Below are positions 35,478 through 43,568 of a DNA stretch of 64,000 nucleotides, one piece after another. A model generated the notes under the pieces. It was not told the DNA's origin and made no database searches. It was given only the letters and a program-made list of their open reading frames with translations. The number at the start of each line of letters is the position of its first letter. Position 1 is the stretch's first letter. A program made the position numbers and the translations under genes. Where the stretch lies: positions 33,762-97,761 of the forward strand of contig JAJYNL010000077.1 in the NCBI GenBank assembly GCA_021786375.1, given 5' to 3'. The stretch is from Actinomycetes bacterium (GTDB taxonomy: Bacteria; Actinomycetota; Acidimicrobiia; Acidimicrobiales; Acidimicrobiaceae).

Positions 35478-36184
35478 GCCAGGTACTCGGGCACCTCACC
35501 TGGCCGGAGGCCAAGGCCCTCGTCCCGGCGCGGACGCTGGTGATCCCCATCGGCTCCACCGAACAGCATGGTCCCCATCTCCCCCTATGCACCGACACCC
35601 TGGTAGTGGAGGCCCTGTGCCAGGCGCTCGCCGGCTCCTTCCCGGAAAGGATCCTGCTCGCCCCGACCATCGCCATCGGTGCAAGCGACGAGCACCGCGG
35701 CTTCGCCGGCACCTTGAGCGTGGGAACCGAGCCCCTTGCCTCCTCCCTGCAGGCCTTGGCCACTTCGGCGAGCGGATTTGCCAGGGTCCTGTTTGCTACC
35801 ACCCATGGCGGGAATCTGCCGGCCATACGGCAGGCGGCAAGGGGCTTGGCCACGGCTGGGACCGAATGCCTTTGGTGGTGGCCTGGACCCGGCCCCTCCG
35901 GCCTGGTGCGCGCGGGCGACCTTCACGCCGGCTGGCTGGAGACTTCCCTCCTCCTGCACCTGGCCCCGGAGCTGGTGCGCCTGCCGCTCGCCTCCCCCGG
36001 TCCCGGCCCGGGGGCCGATAAGCTGATGCCCATGCTTGCCAGCCAGGGTGTGGCGGCCTATTCGGCCAGCGGCGTGATCGGAGACCCCGCGGGGGCCAAC
36101 GCCGAAGCGGGCAGGGCCATCTTCGAAGCCATGTTGGCCGACCTCGAGGCGGTCGTCGTCAATGGCCGGGGACGCGATGTCTGA
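35474..36184 (+). CDS. mftE: mycofactocin precursor peptidase MftE
   Basis: A 236-residue creatininase-family metallopeptidase that releases the modified Val-Tyr unit from the MftA C-terminus. Metal and catalytic motifs are PIGSTEQHGPHLPLCTD near the N-terminus, ATTHGGN in the middle and DLHAGWLETS. It overlaps the ETF-beta gene by 4 bp and the SDR gene by 23 bp. In the standard cluster mftE follows mftD; here six electron-transfer genes separate it from mftC and no mftD is present. Confidence 0.95.
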   Translation: MSQVLGHLTWPEAKALVPARTLVIPIGSTEQHGPHLPLCTDTLVVEALCQALAGSFPERILLAPTIAIGASDEHRGFAGTLSVGTEPLASSLQALATSASGFARVLFATTHGGNLPAIRQAARGLATAGTECLWWWPGPGPSGLVRAGDLHAGWLETSLLLHLAPELVRLPLASPGPGPGADKLMPMLASQGVAAYSASGVIGDPAGANAEAGRAIFEAMLADLEAVVVNGRGRDV

Positions 36185-36953
36185 TAGCGGGCCTTCGGTT
36201 GCCGTGGTAGGGGCCGCACGCGGCATGGGCAGGGCGGCCGCGCTTCGCCTGGCCGGCTCCGGCCGTCCGGTTGCCGCGCTGGATCTGGAATCCCCCTGCC
36301 CGGACCTGGGATACGAGCTCGGCAACATCGCCGAGGCAGACCTGCCCGACGAGGTGGCGCGTATTGGCGCCGACTTCCGCGACCCTGACCAGGCCGCACG
36401 TGCGGCTCTGGAGGCCGAAGGTGCGCTTGGCTGCGTGGACCAGCTGGTCGTCACCGCCGGCGGCGTCGTCGGGGGTGGACGGCTCTGGGAGGCACCCGCA
36501 GACGAGCTGCGCCTTGCCCTCGATTTCAATCTGGTCGTCCTGCACAACGCCGTGCGCGCCTTTGTGCCTCTCCTCCGTCGCGGTCACCACCCCACCTCGC
36601 GGCGAATCGTCGCGGTGGTCTCCGTCGCAGGCGACAGGGGCCTCTGGGGCCTGGGCGCCTATACCGCCGCCAAGCACGCAATGGTCGGATACCTGCGCAC
36701 CCTGGCGCTCGAACTCGCGGAGGAGCGCATAGGAGTGAACTGGGTGTCTCCCGGCTCCACCCGCACCGCCATGCTGGATCGGACGGCGGCCTTGTACGGC
36801 CTGGCCTCGGCCGATGAGTTCAAGCAGCATCAGCCTTTCGGCCGGCTGATCGAGCCGGACGAGATCGCCGCCGCCATCGAGTTCCTCCTCTCGCCGGGGG
36901 CGGCGGGCATGACGGGCGTGGACCTCAGGGTGGACGCCGGCATGGGGCTCTAG
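36162..36953 (+). CDS. mycofactocin-associated short-chain dehydrogenase
   Basis: A 263-residue SDR. The nucleotide-binding motif is VVGAARGMGRAAAL and the catalytic dyad lies in YTAAKHAMVGY (YxxxK). SDRs that use mycofactocin often carry a GAARGxGR start and keep their nicotinamide tightly bound, so this one probably oxidises an alcohol or reduces a carbonyl using mycofactocin as redox partner. Starts at ATG 36162 and ATG 36177 are both possible; the second has GGGGA nearby. Either overlaps mftE. The middle loop (RRGHHPTSRRIVAVV) is slightly longer than average. Confidence 0.9.
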   Translation: MAGDAMSDSGPSVAVVGAARGMGRAAALRLAGSGRPVAALDLESPCPDLGYELGNIAEADLPDEVARIGADFRDPDQAARAALEAEGALGCVDQLVVTAGGVVGGGRLWEAPADELRLALDFNLVVLHNAVRAFVPLLRRGHHPTSRRIVAVVSVAGDRGLWGLGAYTAAKHAMVGYLRTLALELAEERIGVNWVSPGSTRTAMLDRTAALYGLASADEFKQHQPFGRLIEPDEIAAAIEFLLSPGAAGMTGVDLRVDAGMGL

Positions 36954-36956
36954 CCG

Positions 36957-38000
36957 ATGCCTGGCGGCACAGCGCCCATCCACCTGGCCCGCGCCGAGGC
37001 CGACGCCGGCGGGTTCGCGGGTCTGGAGGCGCTGCGCGCCGCGGCTTCGGAGATCACCGAGGGTGCCGAGCTGGTCGTGATTGACCCCGAGGCGCTCGCA
37101 TCCTGCGCCTCGGGCCTCCTCGAGGAGAGACGCAGGGCGGGAGAAGCACCGCTCGAGGCCGGCATCTGGTATAACGCATCGCCGGACGGAGCTCGCGCCT
37201 TCGCCCTGGTCGCAAACTGCATCAACTTCGGCTCGGGCTACTTTCCGGGTTTGAAGAAGGACGGTTCGAAATCCGGCTACAAGACCATGGCCGCCGGCCT
37301 TACCGAGTTCTTCGAGACGAACTGGCCCTTCCCCCCGTCCCGGCTGGAGAAGATCGGCGGGCCCGCCATCGCGCATATTCTCGGCCAGGGAGACGAGCCC
37401 TCAGCCGAGGCGCTCGAGCTTGTCGCGATGATGCAGGTTGACCTGGCGGAGTTCGGGGTTCACCTGCGCAGCGGGTTCGGGGACTCCTTTGCCGCCATGG
37501 CCGCAGTGGCGGGGCATGGTGCGGAGGTCCTGGTCCAGGCGCTATATGGATTGGGGGCTTACCGGGACGGCTACCGCTGGAAGGGGATCCTCTTCCAGCC
37601 GGCCAAGAAGGCCCAGATCACCGCGTCCGACCTCGCCCTAGTTGAGAGGCATATCGCCCGGCACCGGTCGGGCGGCGCCAAGATTCCCGGGCTGGATCGC
37701 CTCACCGCCTTTGCCGACAACTCCGTGCCCCAGGTGCTGGAGGCCGACGGCGTGCTGCGCTACCGGGAGGACCTGGCGATGCTCATCGCCGCGGGGAGCG
37801 AGCTCGAATACGGCTCACAGGCAGAGGTAGAGATCAGGGCCTGCACCATCAGCGCCGTCGAGCGCCTCTCGGAGGCAACCCAGGCCGAGCTCGCGCCAGC
37901 TGAGATCGATGCACTGCTGTGGAACCGCAAGCACGATCCGGCACGGGAGCCACACTACCGGCGCCGCCCGTCACATAAGACGCGCTGCCACTACTACTGA
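36957..38000 (+). CDS. queuosine-salvage family protein (DUF2419, Qng1-like)
   Basis: A 347-residue protein beginning 3 bp after the SDR stop. It matches the DUF2419/queuosine-salvage family: NCINFGSGYFPGLKK at about residue 87, FADNSVPQVLEADGVLRYR in the C-terminal half, and EIRACTISAVERL near the end. Eukaryotic and some bacterial members hydrolyse queuosine 5'-monophosphate to free queuine. No other queuosine gene is visible here, and its position at the end of a mycofactocin operon is unexpected. It may be a glycosylase with a different substrate. It converges with the amidase gene, 9 bp apart. Confidence 0.85.
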   Translation: MPGGTAPIHLARAEADAGGFAGLEALRAAASEITEGAELVVIDPEALASCASGLLEERRRAGEAPLEAGIWYNASPDGARAFALVANCINFGSGYFPGLKKDGSKSGYKTMAAGLTEFFETNWPFPPSRLEKIGGPAIAHILGQGDEPSAEALELVAMMQVDLAEFGVHLRSGFGDSFAAMAAVAGHGAEVLVQALYGLGAYRDGYRWKGILFQPAKKAQITASDLALVERHIARHRSGGAKIPGLDRLTAFADNSVPQVLEADGVLRYREDLAMLIAAGSELEYGSQAEVEIRACTISAVERLSEATQAELAPAEIDALLWNRKHDPAREPHYRRRPSHKTRCHYY

Positions 38001-38009
38001 GTCCCGGAC

Positions 38010-39194
38010 TCAGCGGTGGGTGAAAATGAGATCCTTGCCGGCCATCTCCTTGGCCACAGCCACCAGGCGGGCTTCGGCGTTCCACGGCGCCACCAATTGC
38101 AGCGAGACGGGAACCGGGGTTCCCGCACTCCCCCCTTGCGGGCTACCCATCCCCTGCAGCGCCTCATCGGAGATGGCGAGTGCCAGCGGCAGCGCCAGGC
38201 CGGGATTCCCGGCAAAGTTGAATGGAAGCGTGTTTCGGTTGAGAGAAGCGCCGATCGCCTTGGAAAGCGTCGGTATTGCGAAAGGCACCGTGGCCATGGC
38301 CAGCACGTCGTAGTCCTCGAAGCGCTCCTCCAACAGGTTCTGGAAGGCGTGCCGGTCCTCCAGGGCCTGGCGGTAGGCGTGGTCGGCCACTGCTTCACCC
38401 GAGAGGAGCCTCTGGACCACCATGGGGTCGATGCGGTGGGACTCGCTCAGGAGGTGCGAGTCGCTCCGGAAGGCCTCAGCGGTAATCACCTGGTTGGCGC
38501 TGTGATGGACCTTTGCCAGGTCGATATCGCTGAACTCGGTGACCACCGCCCCGATGCGTGAAAGCGCTAGCCGGATCACCTCGTTGAAGGTCTCCGCCTG
38601 CGCATTCACGAGCAGAGCCACCCGCAACGGCGCATCCAGGCGCTCCGGAGCGTACCCGGCATCGATGATCTGCATCGACTCCTCCAGCGCTCCCGCCGAG
38701 CCGGCCAGAGGGCCCACGGTGTCCAAAGACGGCGCCAGCGGATAGACGCCCACATTGGAGATTCGGCCCCAGGTGGTCTTCAGCCCAAGCAGCCCGCAGG
38801 CCGCAGCGGGGATGCGCACCGAGCCGCCGGTGTCGGTGCCCAGCGCGAAGTCGGCCAGTCCCAGCGCGACGGCCACCGCGGATCCCGAGGAGGAACCGCC
38901 GGGCACCAGCGAGGGGTCGATGGGATTGACCGGGGTACCCCACCAGTGATTGATACCGGTGGAGCCGAAGGCCAGTTCGTGCAAGTTGGCCTTGCCCACT
39001 ATCCGCGCCCCGCGTTCCCGAATCCTGTGCAGGCAACGGGCATCCTCCCTGGCGGGCTCCGCCCTGGAAAGCAGCAGTCGACTGCCGGCGGATGTCTTGG
39101 TGCCTGCGATGTCGATCAGGTCCTTGACCGCCACCCGGGGTGAATCGCCGGAGCCGGGATACTCTTCGATCGCCCAGTTGGATTCGCTTGCCAT
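38010..39194 (-). CDS. amidase (amidase signature family)
   Basis: A 394-residue Ser-cisSer-Lys amidase. The catalytic lysine lies in VAVKDLID, the glycine/serine-rich signature is PGGSSSGSAVAVALG, and the acyl-accepting serine follows in TDTGGSVRIPAAACG. It hydrolyses an amide or related bond to a carboxylate and ammonia or amine; the substrate is unknown. ATG 39194 is selected because AAGGGAGG precedes it by about 5 bases; a frame to 39275 adds 27 low-complexity basic residues. It is slightly shorter than most family members (450-500). It converges with the DUF2419 gene. Confidence 0.9.
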   Translation of the reverse strand: MASESNWAIEEYPGSGDSPRVAVKDLIDIAGTKTSAGSRLLLSRAEPAREDARCLHRIRERGARIVGKANLHELAFGSTGINHWWGTPVNPIDPSLVPGGSSSGSAVAVALGLADFALGTDTGGSVRIPAAACGLLGLKTTWGRISNVGVYPLAPSLDTVGPLAGSAGALEESMQIIDAGYAPERLDAPLRVALLVNAQAETFNEVIRLALSRIGAVVTEFSDIDLAKVHHSANQVITAEAFRSDSHLLSESHRIDPMVVQRLLSGEAVADHAYRQALEDRHAFQNLLEERFEDYDVLAMATVPFAIPTLSKAIGASLNRNTLPFNFAGNPGLALPLALAISDEALQGMGSPQGGSAGTPVPVSLQLVAPWNAEARLVAVAKEMAGKDLIFTHR

Positions 39195-39290
39195 CTGACC
39201 TCCCTTGGGGCCCCGCCGTCGCCCGGGCGCCCGCCTGCTGCATGCTAGATCAGCACACCGCCGGCCACTTCTCAAATCCGCTCGGCTCGG

Positions 39291-40373
39291 CTAGCCCGAT
39301 TGCAGGGTGGAAACGCCGGCTACATTGCCCGCTTGGGACATCGCCGAGAGAGCCTGGGAGTCCGCTTTCAGGTAACCGTTCAGGAAATCCGTGGTAACTG
39401 CGGCAACGACCGCCTCGTATCCGCTCTGCTGGGTGTAGGCGATCAAGTGATCCGCGCCCTGGAGCCAGAGGAGGTACTTGGGCGAGGGGGCCTGGGCGTA
39501 GATTTGCTGGGAGGCGGCCGGGGGATTGATCGGGTCGGCACTTCCTTGGATCACCAGCATGGGCACCGAGACTCCAGCGGGAAAGTAGGTGCCTGGAAAA
39601 GTGGACAGCTCTGCGCCGGAGAAGACCACCACCGCCTTGGGTCGCGAGTCCCGGCAGCAGGTGTTGTAGGTCATGGCCAGCACGGTGTCACCGCCGTCGC
39701 TCTGACCGGTGACCGCGATCTCGGACGGGTCGATCAGCTCGTAGAGAGGGGACGCCGAGTCGGTGTTGGCGGCCAGCGCCCAGCTGACTGCGGCAGAGAC
39801 GTCAGCAGGCTGGTTGAGGATGTCGGCTTCGTCGAGGCCTCCCTCCGCAGGCGGGCTGGTGCGAGGGAAGTCGATCGCGACCACCACGTAACCGGCCTGG
39901 GCCATGGCGTCGATGATCGGCATGTAGTTCACGTACCCCATGTCGTAACCGGGAGCGAACATGACCAAGGGCATGCGGTAGTAACCCCGGTAGGGCACGG
40001 GCGTCGAGCCGGAAGGTAGCGCCGGATAGAAGGCTCCGATGCGAAGCACGCGTGGGCCACAGCTCTGGCCCGACGTCGAGGGTACGCAAAGGCGGGTGCC
40101 CGGCTCGCTGTAGCTGGTGCTGTAGCTGGCCACCTGGTAGACGGTGCGGCCCTTTGCGGTGCCTGGAACCACGTAGGTTGGCGGCGGTGCGGTGGTCGTA
40201 GTCGACGGCTCGGACGAGGAGCCCGCGGCCGGGCTACCTTTGCCACCGGTAAATCCTTCCGCCGCCACCAGGGCAACCACGGCAACCAGGATGACGAGGA
40301 TCAGAGCGCTGCGAACCAGCCGGTACCGCCGGGTGCGGACCAGCCTTCGGGATGGGCGCGAAGATGCGCTCAT
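39291..40373 (-). CDS. membrane-anchored or secreted alpha/beta hydrolase
   Basis: About 360 residues. A basic N-terminus and one hydrophobic segment (SALILVILVAVVALVAAEG) form an uncleaved anchor or signal sequence, followed by a Ser/Thr/Pro-rich linker and then an alpha/beta-hydrolase domain. The nucleophile serine is in VTGQSDGG, and the acid and histidine lie in QGSADPINP and QGADHLIAY. It resembles chlorophyllase/PET-hydrolase-like or dienelactone-hydrolase-like enzymes acting outside the membrane. ATG 40373 is preferred; an upstream in-frame TTG (40388) would overlap rpiB by 11 bp. It probably belongs to the rpiB transcript. Confidence 0.85.
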   Translation of the reverse strand: MSASSRPSRRLVRTRRYRLVRSALILVILVAVVALVAAEGFTGGKGSPAAGSSSEPSTTTTAPPPTYVVPGTAKGRTVYQVASYSTSYSEPGTRLCVPSTSGQSCGPRVLRIGAFYPALPSGSTPVPYRGYYRMPLVMFAPGYDMGYVNYMPIIDAMAQAGYVVVAIDFPRTSPPAEGGLDEADILNQPADVSAAVSWALAANTDSASPLYELIDPSEIAVTGQSDGGDTVLAMTYNTCCRDSRPKAVVVFSGAELSTFPGTYFPAGVSVPMLVIQGSADPINPPAASQQIYAQAPSPKYLLWLQGADHLIAYTQQSGYEAVVAAVTTDFLNGYLKADSQALSAMSQAGNVAGVSTLQSG

Positions 40374-40377
40374 GGTT

Positions 40378-40884
40378 CTATTGACCAAGGCTCAGCTGGG
40401 CCTCTTCCCGCTCGATGTCGGCAATCTGACGCAGGCGCGCCACATGCCGTTCGCCCTCGAAGGCCGTGGACAAAAAGACAGTCAGGATCGCCTCGGCATA
40501 TGCGGGAGGGACCACTCTCGCCCCGAGCGCGATCACGTTCGCGTCGTTGTGCGCTCTGGCCAGGCGGGCGGTGTACTCGTCCGGACAGAGGGCTGCGCGC
40601 ACACCGTGGACCTTGTTGGCGGCGATCTGCTCGCCTTGCCCGCTTCCGCCCACCACCAGGCCGAAGTTCGCCTTTCCGTCACGGACCGCCCGGGCAGCAC
40701 GGGCGCAGAACCACGGGTAGTCCACCCGCTCGGTGGAGTCGGTGCCCAAATCCATGATGGCCGCGCCCCGCTCGGCCAAAAAGGCCTTCAGGTGCTCCTT
40801 GAGTTCGTAGCCGGCGTGATCCGCGCCGAGCGCGATTGAAAGACCTTCGTACAAAGCCCCTACCCCACTAAATGAACCTGACAC
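40378..40884 (-). CDS. rpiB: ribose-5-phosphate isomerase B
   Basis: A 168-residue RpiB that interconverts ribose 5-phosphate and ribulose 5-phosphate in the pentose phosphate pathway. Motifs are LGADHAGYELKEHL near the start and GGSGQGEQIAANKVHGVRAAL. The enterobacterial catalytic cysteine is replaced: this has the actinobacterial form in which a glutamate in GxGEQIAANK is thought to act as base. GTG 40884 is the first start; TTG 40854 would remove ten poorly conserved residues. It lies 47 bp from bpa on the same strand. Confidence 0.94.
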   Translation of the reverse strand: MSGSFSGVGALYEGLSIALGADHAGYELKEHLKAFLAERGAAIMDLGTDSTERVDYPWFCARAARAVRDGKANFGLVVGGSGQGEQIAANKVHGVRAALCPDEYTARLARAHNDANVIALGARVVPPAYAEAILTVFLSTAFEGERHVARLRQIADIEREEAQLSLGQ

Positions 40885-40931
40885 CGGCGCGGTGGCCGCG
40901 GTTGCATGCCTTCAAGTCCTGTGCGCCCTGC

Positions 40932-41426
40932 CTAGAGATAGGTGCCGGGCAAATGCGACTCATCCGGCGGGGCAGGCAGTCCGCGGCGCCGCATCTCGTC
41001 CAGCTGGTTTCTAGCCTGCATCTGCTGGGCGAAGAGCGTCGCTTGGATCCCGTGGAAGAGTCCCTCCAGCCATCCGACAAGCTGGGCCTGGGCCAGACGG
41101 AGTTCCGAGTCGCTCGGGAGGTCGCTCTTCAGGAAGGTCAGCGACAGACGGTCCAGCTCGGCCGCCAAATCGGCCGAGAGCCCGCTCTTGAGTTCGGCGA
41201 CCGACGTCTCATAGATCTCCTTCATCCGCGCGCGCGACGGCTCGTCCAGTGCGGTCTGGCGCACTTCATCGAGGAGCGTCTTGATCATGGTGCCGATTCG
41301 CAACACCTTGGAGGGTGCGGATACGGTCTCGGTTTCCGGCTCTTCCGCCTCGGCGCGGTCGGCCACGCCTACGGAATCGGGCACCAGGAGAACCTTCTCG
41401 TTAGGTTCGGTCTCATTCTGCGACAT
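40932..41426 (-). CDS. bpa: bacterial proteasome activator (Bpa/PafE)
   Basis: A 164-residue helical protein. The central four-helix segment (IGTMIKTLLDEVRQTALDEP and the following LSADLAAELDRLSLTF) and the C-terminal GTYL motif are hallmarks of Bpa/PafE. It forms an ATP-independent dodecameric ring that docks on the 20S proteasome through its C-terminal GxYL tail and feeds unfolded proteins. Its presence implies that the organism has a proteasome, though no proteasome gene lies in this window. The N-terminal 40 residues are acidic and probably disordered. Confidence 0.92.
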   Translation of the reverse strand: MSQNETEPNEKVLLVPDSVGVADRAEAEEPETETVSAPSKVLRIGTMIKTLLDEVRQTALDEPSRARMKEIYETSVAELKSGLSADLAAELDRLSLTFLKSDLPSDSELRLAQAQLVGWLEGLFHGIQATLFAQQMQARNQLDEMRRRGLPAPPDESHLPGTYL

Positions 41427-41765
41427 AGGTATTTAGATTAGCCCCCGCTCGTCGTTTCCCCCGGGCGCCATGAAGATGAGACTCACGTGACCGGGTCACG
41501 CCATTCGACCGGCGGCCGGAAAATCCGCGAGCGAGCCGGCCCACCATCTTCCCCCGATCGCATACGCACTGGGTGAAGCGGCGTCCTGGGCCACCTTGGC
41601 CGCATGGTTGGTGACGGCGATGCGAGCCTGTCGACCGCCCCAGAGCCGTGGTCGGCACCACCGATCAGGCGGAGGCGATCTCGACCGGCAGGCGGCGCTC
41701 GGTGGCGTCAGTCTCTCAGATGCTCCTATGGTTGCCAAGTGCTTCCGGCGAGCAGGGTCGGGCCG
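41427..41765. other. intergenic stretch without a recognised gene
   Basis: About 340 bp between the divergent starts of bpa and the decayed MFS locus. Short overlapping frames exist on both strands but none has a ribosome-binding site or recognisable motif. It probably holds the bpa promoter and the decayed 5' end of the transporter locus. Confidence 0.6.
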
Positions 41766-42675
41766 ATTCGGCGGCACTGGCTCCCCGTGGCAGTGGTACT
41801 AATGGGTACGGGCTGGGGATCGAACCAATTCTCACCGATGCTGCTGGTCTACAGCCGCACTCTGGGAATGACCACCGGGGCATCGGAGGCAACGTTCGGC
41901 GTCATGCGCTCGGAATGATCCCCGGATTGCGCCTGGCCGGACCCCTCTCCGACCTTCGCGGGCGCCGGAAGGTGGTGTACCCGCCGCGGCCCTCCCTTTG
42001 TCGCCACCGTTGCCCCCATAGCCGGAGCACACGACGTCGGGCTTCCGTTCCTCGGACGCTTTCTCGCCGGGGTCTCGGCGGACGCGGTCTTTGCCGCGGG
42101 GAGCGCATGGCTGCGCGAGCTCTCCCGCCCACCGTTTGGCAATTCCAGCGAGCACGGCGAGGCGCCATCTCCATAACTGCGGGCTTTGGTTTCGGCCCGC
42201 TGGTCGCCGGTCTGCTCGCCCAATGGGCGCCCGCAGCAACGGTGGTACCCTACCCGGTATGGATGGCCGGGCTCCTGACCGCTATGGGCACCGTCCTCGA
42301 GACGGTGCCCGCTAACCGGCGGCGCGCTTTCGGTCTTGCCGTCCCCGGATTTTGCAACCGCTGCTTTGTCGGTCCAATGGCGCCCTGAGGCTTTGCCACC
42401 ACTTCGATCGCATTCGCGCTGCTTCCCCGGGCGGTGGGCACGGAGCACATCAGCGACGGAATCGCCTTCATGGCCACGATCACAACACTCTGCCTGCTTA
42501 CCGGCGTAGCCATCCAGCCTTTGGCGAGGCGAATCGATGTGCGTCACGGCGGCAATCGGAGGGCCGTCTTGGGCCTCGCCATCCTCGTGGCCGGCCTGGC
42601 GCTCGGTGCAGCGACCGCCGCGGCCCGCTACCTCTGGTGGCTAGTTCCCTGCGCGATCGTCCTGGCCGGGGGATC
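41766..42675 (+). pseudogene. MFS transporter remnant A, 12-TM type, frameshifted
   Basis: Consecutive pieces of one major-facilitator protein appear in different frames: LPVAVVLMGTGWGSNQFSPM, then (shift near 41908) ALGMIPGLRLAGPLSDLRGR, then (shift near 41980) HDVGLPFLGRFLAGVSADAV, then (shift near 42160) RGAISITAGFGFGPLVAGLL, and after a stop near 42388 the C-terminal half with GVAIQPLARRIDVRHGG. At least three frameshifts and a stop make it non-functional unless these are sequence errors. The order and spacing are those of a complete 12-TM transporter. Confidence 0.8.
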
Positions 42676-43110
42676 GGCGCCAATCGTGGGCGTTGCCGCC
42701 GGTGCTGCGCTCCTCGTTGCGGCGCTGGTAACCGTCGAGCGGCGCGCGGCCGAGGAGGTACTACCGCTGCGGCTCTTCGCCAACAGGATCTTCTCCGTCG
42801 TGGGCACCCCGGTCATGGCGGTCGGCATGTACCTGCTATCGCTGCTGGGGTGGCCACCTCGACCTCCCTCAGCTCGATCCCCATGTTCGTCATCGAGGTC
42901 GGCATCGGCGGGGTGACCCAGGTGCTCGTCATCGCCGTGCAAGACGCCGTCCCCTAAGAAGACCTCGGCGTCCCCACGGCTGGCGCGACCTTCTTTCGCT
43001 CGATCGGCGGGTCGTTCGACACGGCGGCGTTCGGCGCGATCTCTGCCCACAGGCTGACGGGCAACCTTCGCTACTACCTCGCCGCCGCCCTTCCCCTTGG
43101 TTTCACCGCC
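42676..43110 (+). pseudogene. MFS transporter remnant B, DHA2-type, with deletion and nonsense codon
   Basis: This section continues in phase from remnant A but matches a different transporter group. LVTVERRAAEEVLPLRLFAN, then EVGIGGVTQVLVIAVQDAVP and GATFFRSIGGSFDTAAFGAI, are characteristic of 14-TM drug exporters of the EmrB/QacA type. About 90-100 residues that should separate the first two blocks are missing near 42850. An in-frame TAA at about 42955 replaces the Tyr of the usual NAVPYRDLG. It looks like a recombination scar that joined two MFS genes. Confidence 0.72.
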
Positions 43111-43114
43111 TCGG

Positions 43115-43568
43115 CCCGCGCCGGGCTCGACCTCGATCCTCGGGCTGCTGGATGCCGCTCCGATTGGAGGGTACCCGCGACGCGGATATTGGCGGGGCTC
43201 GTCCGCCGGCTCCACGTTGCTGAAAAGGCCCTCACCTTGCTAATAGACTGTCTCATCGAACCTGGCTACGTCGCGGCGGTCGCGGCGCGCCATCTGCAGC
43301 GCTGCGTCCCGGATGGCGTAGCGACACCGCCGACGGGCTGGCTCGACCTCACCGGACAGAGGGAAGAGCGCCGTTGCCACCTTGATCTCGGCGCACCATG
43401 CCGGCTGGCCAAGATGCTCCGCGAGCAGGTTCCAGAGCGCCACAGCGAGCCGGCCGAGCTTCCCACCCGGCTGGCGAGGCAGTTGACGGAGGAGCTGGGG
43501 ACGGCGGCGTTCCGCCAGCCGTCCCCAGCCGGCATCGTCACTGGTTCAGCGGGCGAACCGGGGCGGGC
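43115..43568. other. gene-poor stretch downstream of the MFS remnants
   Basis: About 450 bp with no recognised gene. The only candidate is a minus-strand frame ending at 43240 whose C-terminal part reads WNLLAEHLGQPAWCAEIKVA and has protein-like composition, but it has no clear start or known relative. It may be a third decayed gene. Confidence 0.5.
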
